This document shows, piece after piece, positions 23,298 through 29,457 of a DNA stretch of 29,457 nucleotides. The translations under genes were made by a program, and so were the position numbers. Position 1 is the first letter of the stretch. Every line of letters begins with the position of its first letter. The notes beneath the pieces are model-generated. The model had not been told where the DNA came from. It did no database searches and worked only from the letters and a program-made list of their open reading frames with translations. Origin of the DNA: an uncultured Eubacteriales bacterium (GTDB lineage: Bacteria > Bacillota > Clostridia > Oscillospirales > CAG-272); assembly GCA_900544985.1 (NCBI GenBank), contig UQXK01000020.1, positions 1-29,457 on the forward strand, in the 5' to 3' direction.

Positions 23298-26126
23298 ATG
23301 CCGGCAAAATATATTCATATAAAAGGTGCAAGAGAACATAACCTTAAAAACGTAGAGCTGAAAATCCCGCGCGACTCGTTTGTGGTATTCACGGGGCTTT
23401 CGGGTTCGGGAAAAAGCTCTCTTGCATTTGACACGGTATACGCAGAAGGTCACAGGCGATTTGTGGAATCCCTTTCCTCCTACGCCCGTATGTTCTTAGG
23501 GCAGATAGACAAACCCGACGTGGATTTTATAGACGGACTCTCCCCTGCGATATCGATAGACCAGAAGACCACATCGCGAAATCCACGTTCGACAGTCGGA
23601 ACAGTGACGGAGATATACGATTATCTTCGTCTTCTCTATGCCAGAATAGGTATACCTCACTGCCCCATATGCGGAAAAGAAATACGCATGACGACAACGG
23701 AAGCGATAATAGAAAAAATACTTGCGCTTCCCGAAGGCGAAAAATTCATGATAGCCTCCCCCGTCGTCAGAGAAAAAAAGGGCATGCACGAAAAGACTAT
23801 CGAAAGCGCCCGCAAAAACGGTTATTCCAGAGCACGCGTAGACGGAGAAGTTTATCCTCTCGAAGAGATACCCGCGCTTGATAAAAACAAAAAGCACAGC
23901 ATAGATATAATCGTAGACAGACTTGTTATGCGCGACGGTATACGTTCGCGCCTTGCCGATTCTGTGGAAACGGCTCTTTCTCTTTCCGACGGACTTCTGA
24001 CGGTTATATTCATGACCGAGGGAAAAGAAGATCTCCGTTTCTCTCAAAAATACGCCTGCGAAGAGCACGGAATAAGCATAGGCGAGCTTACGCCTAGAAT
24101 GTTTTCATTCAACGCGCCTTTCGGTGCCTGCCCCCGCTGCTCTGGGCTCGGTGAGCTCGAAAGTCTTTCCCCGGACAAAATAATACCCGACCGCTCGCGC
24201 TCTCTGCGCGACGGAGCCATCGTTGTAAACGGATTCAAATCTGTTTACGAGGACAGCTGGTACGGTCCTCTCTACGAAGCGGTGGGAAAAGATTTCGGAT
24301 TTACGATAGACACACCAATACGCGATTATTCCGAAAAAGCGTTCGACGCTCTCATGAACGGCGTGCGCGGCAAACTCTATTATGTGGAAAGAAGCTTCGA
24401 CGGAAAAAGCAAAAACGGAGATGTCGAATGGCTCGGCGTAATACATCTGATAGAGCAAAGGCGCAACATGACCCACAGCGACTATTACGATGAATTTATG
24501 GATTTCACCCCATGCCCCGAATGCGGGGGAAAAAGGCTTCGCCCCGATATACTCGCGGTCACCGTCGGCGGAAAAAGCATTTACGATTTCTGCGCTATGA
24601 ACACGGAGAGCGCACTGAAATTTGTAAACGAGCTCTCTCTTTCTCCGACAGAAGAGCAGATATCCCATGAAATTTTAAAAGAGATACGCGCAAGACTGAA
24701 CTTTTTGATAAGCGTAGGACTCGATTACCTCACGCTTTCAAGAAAAGCCGCAACGCTTTCGGGCGGCGAGGCACAGCGCATACGCCTTGCAACGCAGATA
24801 GGCTCTTCCCTTGTAGGCGTGCTGTATATACTCGACGAGCCGAGCATAGGTCTTCACCAGCGCGATAACGGGAAACTGATAAACACGCTTAAAAAGCTTC
24901 GCGACGCCGGAAACAGCCTTATCGTTGTGGAACACGACGAGGAGACAATGCTCGCCTCCGATTATATCGTGGATATGGGACCGGGCGCCGGAGTAAACGG
25001 AGGAAACGTAGTGGCTGCGGGAACGCCGAAACAGATAATGGCAAATCCGCATTCGCTCACAGGCAAATATCTTTCCCACAAGCTCGAAATTCCCATTCCC
25101 GAAAAAAGAAGAGGGGGCAACGGAAAGTTTCTCACCGTTGTCGGAGCCTGCGAGAACAACCTTAAAAATGTCACAGTATCATTCCCTCTCGGAACGTTCA
25201 TATGCGTCACGGGCGTTTCCGGTTCGGGAAAAAGCTCGCTTATAAACGCGGTGCTTTTACGCACACTTTTAAGAGAATTAAACGGCGCAGGCGTCTCCCG
25301 CGGCAAATGCGAAAAAATAGACGGAATAGAAAATTTAGATAAGGTTATAGCGATAGACCAGAGCCCGATAGGACGTACTCCGCGTTCGAATCCCGCGACA
25401 TATACGGGTCTTTTCAACGATATAAGAGAGCTTTTCGCAATGACACGCGACGCAAAAGCACGCGGATACACGGCGGGACGTTTTTCATTCAATGTCAAGG
25501 GCGGAAGATGCGAAGCCTGCGGCGGCGACGGCGTAAAAAAGATAGAAATGCACTTTTTGCCCGACGTATATGTAACCTGCGAAGCGTGCCACGGTCAAAG
25601 ATACAACAAAGACACACTCGAAGTAAGATACAAAGGCAAAAATATATTCGAAGTTCTCGATATGACAGTCGACGAAGCGCTCTCGTTTTTCTCCGATCTG
25701 CCCAAATTAAACCGCAAGATACAGACGCTTTACGATGTGGGGCTGGGATATATAAAACTCGGTCAGGCGGCGACAACGCTCTCCGGCGGAGAAGGTCAGA
25801 GAGTAAAGCTTTCAACAGAGCTTTCGCGCCGCGGCACGGGAAAGACAATGTATGTGCTCGACGAGCCGACGACGGGTCTTCACACCGCAGACGTCGCAAA
25901 GCTTATAGAGATGCTCCAAAGGCTCTGCGAAAACGGAAATACCGTAATTGTAATAGAGCACAATCTCGACGTAATAAAAACGGCGGACTATATAATCGAC
26001 TTAGGTCCCGAGGGGGGCAGCGGAGGCGGAACGATAATCGCAAGCGGAACGCCGGAAACGGTCGCAGAAAATCCCATATCGTACACAGGTCAGTTTTTGA
26101 AAAAAATATTTGAAAATCGGAAATAA
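23298..26126 (+). CDS. uvrA: UvrABC excinuclease subunit A
   Basis: Damage-sensing dimeric ABC ATPase of nucleotide excision repair. Two ABC modules: first Walker A GLSGSGKS (33-40) with signature LSGGEAQRIRLA, second Walker A GVSGSGKSS (near 635) with LSGGEGQRVKLS. Zinc-binding cysteine pairs occur at CPIC, CPRC/CPEC and the C-terminal CEAC...CEAC finger. Ends with the usual TGQFLKK tail. 942 aa is normal. RBS AAGGAC upstream of the ATG. Third gene of radC-uvrB-uvrA; UvrC is not in the window. No strong terminator follows before ftsH. Confidence 0.98.
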   Translation: MPAKYIHIKGAREHNLKNVELKIPRDSFVVFTGLSGSGKSSLAFDTVYAEGHRRFVESLSSYARMFLGQIDKPDVDFIDGLSPAISIDQKTTSRNPRSTVGTVTEIYDYLRLLYARIGIPHCPICGKEIRMTTTEAIIEKILALPEGEKFMIASPVVREKKGMHEKTIESARKNGYSRARVDGEVYPLEEIPALDKNKKHSIDIIVDRLVMRDGIRSRLADSVETALSLSDGLLTVIFMTEGKEDLRFSQKYACEEHGISIGELTPRMFSFNAPFGACPRCSGLGELESLSPDKIIPDRSRSLRDGAIVVNGFKSVYEDSWYGPLYEAVGKDFGFTIDTPIRDYSEKAFDALMNGVRGKLYYVERSFDGKSKNGDVEWLGVIHLIEQRRNMTHSDYYDEFMDFTPCPECGGKRLRPDILAVTVGGKSIYDFCAMNTESALKFVNELSLSPTEEQISHEILKEIRARLNFLISVGLDYLTLSRKAATLSGGEAQRIRLATQIGSSLVGVLYILDEPSIGLHQRDNGKLINTLKKLRDAGNSLIVVEHDEETMLASDYIVDMGPGAGVNGGNVVAAGTPKQIMANPHSLTGKYLSHKLEIPIPEKRRGGNGKFLTVVGACENNLKNVTVSFPLGTFICVTGVSGSGKSSLINAVLLRTLLRELNGAGVSRGKCEKIDGIENLDKVIAIDQSPIGRTPRSNPATYTGLFNDIRELFAMTRDAKARGYTAGRFSFNVKGGRCEACGGDGVKKIEMHFLPDVYVTCEACHGQRYNKDTLEVRYKGKNIFEVLDMTVDEALSFFSDLPKLNRKIQTLYDVGLGYIKLGQAATTLSGGEGQRVKLSTELSRRGTGKTMYVLDEPTTGLHTADVAKLIEMLQRLCENGNTVIVIEHNLDVIKTADYIIDLGPEGGSGGGTIIASGTPETVAENPISYTGQFLKKIFENRK

Positions 26127-26190
26127 CAGACTCTTGCGGATAAAAATATATTATTTTTTCTATGTATGTTAATAAAAAGTTACAAAATTT

Positions 26191-26209
26191 CAATATAATG
26201 ATTATATTG
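26191..26209. promoter_or_regulatory. Perfect 19-bp palindrome upstream of ftsH
   Basis: CAATATAATGATTATATTG is symmetric around the central G and contains TATAAT on the plus strand. It lies 80 bp before the ftsH start and could be a promoter -10 overlapped by an operator. No CIRCE or CtsR-box sequence is visible in this gap. Confidence 0.4.
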
Positions 26210-26288
26210 TATTTGATATCATAGAAGCGGACTTTAAGATAATGGCAATAATAAATCAAACATTTGAAACGGAGCGAGAGAAAGAAGA

Positions 26289-28319
26289 ATGAGAAGTAAC
26301 ATAAAGACGATAATACTGTATGCGGTGCTGATCATAGGGATAATCATAGTAGCGTCAAGCGTATTACGGAATATCAATGCAGATACAAAGCTCGAATACA
26401 GCGAGATAATCGATCTGTTCTACGAAGACAAGGTAGAGAAATTCGAGATAAATTCGAGAAATATTCTCACGGTAAAGACTATCCCGGAGAAAACGGAAGA
26501 CGGGCAGATAATCGAAGGAAAGACATATACAAGAACACTCCGTTCTCTCGAACTCTTCCTGTATGACATAAAGGATTATCTTGACGGACACAGAGAAGGA
26601 AAGATACAAAATCTGAAAACCTACGATATAGCGGAACCGGCAAAGACATCGTGGCTCTTATCATTCCTGCCGTATATAATAGTCATCGTCGTAATGATAG
26701 TGTTCTGGATATTCATCATGAACAAATCCGGAAGCGGAATGGGTAATATCGCCAATTTCGGAAAATCGAGAGCGAGAATGGCAGAGCCCGACAAGAAGAG
26801 AGTTCTCTTCTCCGACGTAGCGGGAGCGGACGAGGAAAAAGAAGAGCTCCGCGAGATAGTCGAGTTCCTGAAAAACCCCGATAAATACAGAAAGCTCGGG
26901 GCAAAGATACCTCACGGCGTTCTTCTTCAAGGACCTCCCGGAACAGGTAAGACGCTTCTTGCCAAAGCCGTTGCGGGAGAAGCGGGAGTTCCGTTTCTTT
27001 CGATATCGGGTTCCGACTTTGTGGAAATGTACGTCGGCGTAGGCGCTTCCCGTGTACGCGACCTTTTCGAAACGGCAAAGAAAGCACCCGCCTCTATAAT
27101 ATTCATAGATGAGATAGACGCTGTCGGAAGACACCGCGGTGCGGGTCTTGGCGGCGGTCATGACGAAAGAGAACAGACATTGAACCAGCTGCTTGTAGAG
27201 ATGGACGGTTTTGGAAGCCATGACGGTGTCATTGTAATAGCGGCGACAAACAGACCCGACATACTCGACCCTGCTCTTCTCCGTCCGGGAAGATTCGACA
27301 GACAGGTAACGGTAAACTATCCCGATATACAGGGGCGCGAAGACATACTCAAAGTCCATTCGCGCGGCAAACCGTTTGAAGAAAGCGTAGACTTCAAGAA
27401 GATAGCGCAGACGACCGTAGGCTTTACGGGAGCTGACCTTGCAAACCTTTTAAACGAAGCGGCTCTCATCTCGGCAAGAAAATCAAAATCGCTCATTGGT
27501 CCCGGAGACATAGATGACGCGATGATAAAGATAACAGTCGGCACACAGAAGAAGAAAGCGAACATCAAACCCGAAGAAAAGAGAAAGACAGCTTATCATG
27601 AAGCAGGACACGCGATACTCGCACACCTTCTTCCCACACAAGACCCTGTAAGACAGATATCCATAATCCCCAGCGGAAGAGCCCTCGGATACACTCTCAA
27701 TCCTCCGACAGAGGACAAATACAGCGTATACAAGAGTGAGCTTTGCGAGAACATCATGATGCTTCTCGGCGGACGCGCTGCTGAGGAGATAGTATACGGA
27801 GACGTATCGGGAGGAGCTTCAAACGACATAATGCGTGCGACACAGACGGCGCGCAAGATGGTAACAGAGCTCGGCATGAGCGACGTTATAGGAAACATCC
27901 GCCTTGGTTCCGACAGAGACGACGGAGAGGTATTCCTCGGAAGAGATTTCAACTCCACCGTAAATTATTCCGACACAACGGCTTCCCTTATTGATTCAGA
28001 GATAAAGAAGATCATCGACGAAGCGTATATGAAAGCGAAAGCGCTTCTTATCGCGAACCGATACAAACTCGATTTTGTAACCGATTTCCTTTGCAAATAC
28101 GAGATCATGGACGATGAAGAATTCAGACTCGCGATGGAGGACGGCACAACACCCGAAATGCTCGACGAGCTTGTAAGGCAGAAACGCGAAAAGAGCAGAG
28201 CCGAAAACGAAGCAAGACGCGCTTCCGAGGAAGAAGCAAAGCGCCGCGAAGAAGAGGAAAGAAGAAAACGCGACGAAGAACTCTCCCACCTCGACAACCC
28301 TTTCGGTGATGTGAAATAA
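26289..28319 (+). CDS. ftsH: ATP-dependent zinc metalloprotease FtsH
   Basis: Membrane-anchored hexameric AAA+ protease that degrades misfolded membrane and short-lived cytosolic proteins. TM1 about 7-25, extracytoplasmic domain 26-122, TM2 about 124-144, AAA+ domain with Walker A GPPGTGKT (215-222), FIDEIDAVG Walker B and ATNRPDILDPALLRPGRFDR, then M41 peptidase HEAGH (437-441) with a downstream SNDIMRAT Asp ligand. The C-terminus has a strongly charged, probably helical tail (about 625-676). 676 aa. The RBS is weak (AAAGAAG). The stop codon abuts repeat copy D. Confidence 0.98.
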   Translation: MRSNIKTIILYAVLIIGIIIVASSVLRNINADTKLEYSEIIDLFYEDKVEKFEINSRNILTVKTIPEKTEDGQIIEGKTYTRTLRSLELFLYDIKDYLDGHREGKIQNLKTYDIAEPAKTSWLLSFLPYIIVIVVMIVFWIFIMNKSGSGMGNIANFGKSRARMAEPDKKRVLFSDVAGADEEKEELREIVEFLKNPDKYRKLGAKIPHGVLLQGPPGTGKTLLAKAVAGEAGVPFLSISGSDFVEMYVGVGASRVRDLFETAKKAPASIIFIDEIDAVGRHRGAGLGGGHDEREQTLNQLLVEMDGFGSHDGVIVIAATNRPDILDPALLRPGRFDRQVTVNYPDIQGREDILKVHSRGKPFEESVDFKKIAQTTVGFTGADLANLLNEAALISARKSKSLIGPGDIDDAMIKITVGTQKKKANIKPEEKRKTAYHEAGHAILAHLLPTQDPVRQISIIPSGRALGYTLNPPTEDKYSVYKSELCENIMMLLGGRAAEEIVYGDVSGGASNDIMRATQTARKMVTELGMSDVIGNIRLGSDRDDGEVFLGRDFNSTVNYSDTTASLIDSEIKKIIDEAYMKAKALLIANRYKLDFVTDFLCKYEIMDDEEFRLAMEDGTTPEMLDELVRQKREKSRAENEARRASEEEAKRREEEERRKRDEELSHLDNPFGDVK

Positions 28320-28470
28320 CTTACCTTTCTTGAAAGAAAAGTAGGCAAAAGAACTTTACTCAAAAAACATCAATATTGTTTTGTTGAATTTTTTGAGATT
28401 CCAAAGGACTTTTTATAAAAAAAGTCCTTTGGTCAGAGTTTGAGGCAGATGCCTCAATTTAATATGCGCA
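28320..28470 (-). repeat. Dispersed hairpin repeat, copy D (no terminator module)
   Basis: Occupies almost all of the ftsH-permease gap in the orientation opposite to copies B and C. From right to left: a lead-in matching copy C (GCG..TATTAA..), H1 remnant GAGGCATCTGCCTC, H2 with stem CCAAAGGACTTTTT (28401-28432), CTCAAAAAA/TTTTTTGAG arms, and H5 (CCTACTTTTCTTT/AAAGAAAGGTAAG, 28320-28345) touching the ftsH stop. The GCACGGC terminator is absent, so ftsH and the permease may be read through. Confidence 0.8.
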
Positions 28471-28490
28471 ACAGAATGAAATAAGGAAAA

Positions 28491-29270
28491 ATGGAAATTT
28501 TCATAAAAATAATCGTATGTTTTATAGCAGGTGCGGGCGCGGGTATAGGCACCGGTTTTGCGGGAATGAGCGCCGCTGCCGTTATAAGTCCCCTGCTTGT
28601 AACATTCCTTGATATCCCTGCTTATACCGCTGTCGGCGTAGGTCTTGCGAGCGATGTACTCGCAAGTGCCGTCAGCGCCTATACATACAAGAAAAACAAA
28701 AATATCGATATAAAAAACGGACTTATCATGATGGCGTGTGTTCTCGCCTTCACAGCTGTGGGAAGCTACGTTGCGAGCTTCCTTCCCAACGCAACCATGG
28801 GAAATTTCTCTGTCATAATGACAATGCTTTTGGGTATCAGATTCATTTTGAAACCTGTCTCCACAACAAAAGAAAAAATGAACGAAATGCCTAAAAAAAC
28901 GCGTATTATAAAATCCGTGATCGGCGGCATACTTATAGGTTTTATATGCGGATTCGTCGGCGCGGGCGGCGGAATGATGATGCTACTTGTTCTGACCTCA
29001 TTCTTGGGATATGAACTCAAATGCGCCGTCGGAACGAGCGTATTTATAATGACATTCACGGCTCTGACAGGCTCTGTAAGCCATTTTGCAATAGGAGAAT
29101 TTCCAGATATAACGACACTTCTCCTTTGCATGGTATTTACGCTTATTTGGGCAAGAATCGCTTCAAAGATAGCAAACAAAGCCTCTACAAAGACACTTAA
29201 CCGCGTCACGGGTATTGTTCTTCTCATTCTCGGAGCGATAACTATAACGGTAAATCTTATAAAAAAATAA
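28491..29270 (+). CDS. TSUP family permease (TauE/SafE, DUF81)
   Basis: 259-aa integral membrane protein with about eight membrane segments in two halves, each opening with a glycine-rich motif: AGAGAGIGTGFAGMSAAAVISPLL (13-36, abbreviated reading GxGTGFxG) and CGFVGAGGGMMMLLVL (153-168). This is the signature of the TauE/SafE family, whose members move small anions such as sulfite, sulfonates, sulfoacetate or thiosulfate. Substrate cannot be told here and no sulfur genes are nearby. ATG with AAGGA five bases upstream. Followed by the terminator at 29297. Confidence 0.9.
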   Translation: MEIFIKIIVCFIAGAGAGIGTGFAGMSAAAVISPLLVTFLDIPAYTAVGVGLASDVLASAVSAYTYKKNKNIDIKNGLIMMACVLAFTAVGSYVASFLPNATMGNFSVIMTMLLGIRFILKPVSTTKEKMNEMPKKTRIIKSVIGGILIGFICGFVGAGGGMMMLLVLTSFLGYELKCAVGTSVFIMTFTALTGSVSHFAIGEFPDITTLLLCMVFTLIWARIASKIANKASTKTLNRVTGIVLLILGAITITVNLIKK

Positions 29271-29296
29271 AACGCGCAAAACTCACTATTTAAATT

Positions 29297-29325
29297 AAAA
29301 AAGCACGGCAATGCCGTGCTTTTTT
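29297..29325. terminator. Bidirectional terminator after the permease
   Basis: GCACGGC-AAT-GCCGTGC (29303-29319) flanked by six A and six T, nearly identical to the terminator at 10536; 26 nt after the stop codon. Confidence 0.9.
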
Positions 29326-29457
29326 GCGTGTATTAACAATTTGGGCTATCTGCCCCAAACCCCGACCAAAGGGCTTTTGTAAATAAAGTGGTGTGTTCGA
29401 GTGAAGTTTTTGCGGATTTTTAAGGGGCTTTTTTCAAAAAGCCCCTTAAAGCAAGGT
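29297..29457 (+). repeat. Dispersed hairpin repeat, copy C (rearranged, runs off the window)
   Basis: Terminator, then GCG..TATTAACAATTTGGGC, H1 (GGGC...GCCCC), AAACCCCGACCAAAGGGCTTTT (first arm of H2 only), then directly AAATAAAGTGGTGTG, which in copy B lies beyond the second H2 arm. So the second H2 arm is deleted. A new 15-bp hairpin with core AAGGGGCTTTTT (29419-29450) stands where H4 is in copy B. Confidence 0.75.

Noticed and set aside
25508..26113. 201-aa arginine-rich plus-strand frame within uvrA
   Set aside because: Out-of-frame reading of the conserved UvrA C-terminal module; very high Arg/Lys content is an artefact of AGA-rich codons.

Overview
The window looks like chromosome from an uncultured clostridial Bacillota, probably a gut or rumen Oscillospiraceae/Lachnospiraceae-type organism. 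The evidence is a WalRK-YycHI cell-wall regulon next to murA, a DUF6472 cysteine-rich mini-protein, a TatD-associated radical SAM protein, a DUF3810 membrane metalloprotein, and a domain-permuted GH3 beta-glucosidase of the type known from Ruminococcus albus and Butyrivibrio. Codon use favours ATA for Ile, AGA for Arg and CTT/CTC for Leu. Ribosome binding sites are strong GGAGG-type. No plasmid, phage or insertion-sequence gene is visible, and I saw no tRNA, rRNA or CRISPR array.

Layout. 1-3.7 kb (minus): an orphan sugar-ABC ATPase (msmK type) and tex, each with its own promoter; tex has a structured leader. 4.0-7.1 kb (plus): radical SAM protein, an 8-TM protein with an internal duplication, the DUF6472 mini-protein, and a nucleoside phosphorylase whose codon use differs from its neighbours. 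7.25-10.5 kb (plus): a single-gene GH3 unit with a good promoter and a 200-nt leader. 20.1-10.7 kb (minus): a long run of co-oriented genes: DUF3810, a secreted unknown, a frameshifted DUF3781 gene, walR, walK, yycH-like, yycI-like, murA and a polysaccharide deacetylase. 20.6-26.1 kb (plus): radC-uvrB-uvrA, a compact DNA-repair cluster. 26.3-29.3 kb (plus): ftsH and a TauE/SafE-family permease.

How the genes fit together. The minus-strand block is a cell-envelope unit: an essential-type two-component system and its two membrane accessory proteins are followed by the first committed enzyme of peptidoglycan synthesis and an envelope-polysaccharide deacetylase. The GH3 enzyme and the orphan ABC ATPase point to glycan/oligosaccharide feeding, although no sugar permease is in the window. 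RadC, UvrB and UvrA form one repair cluster.

The most unusual content is non-coding. A dispersed, hairpin-rich intergenic repeat family occurs five times (1-63, 10536-10752, 20488-20570, 28320-28470, 29297-29457). It is built from recurring hairpin modules, often fused to a GCACGGC bidirectional terminator; one degenerate copy keeps its main stem by paired changes. A separate tandem repeat of about 92 bp upstream of radC carries a TATAAT box and a palindromic ACAAACG hairpin in each unit. Both are read directly from the sequence; their function is unknown to me.
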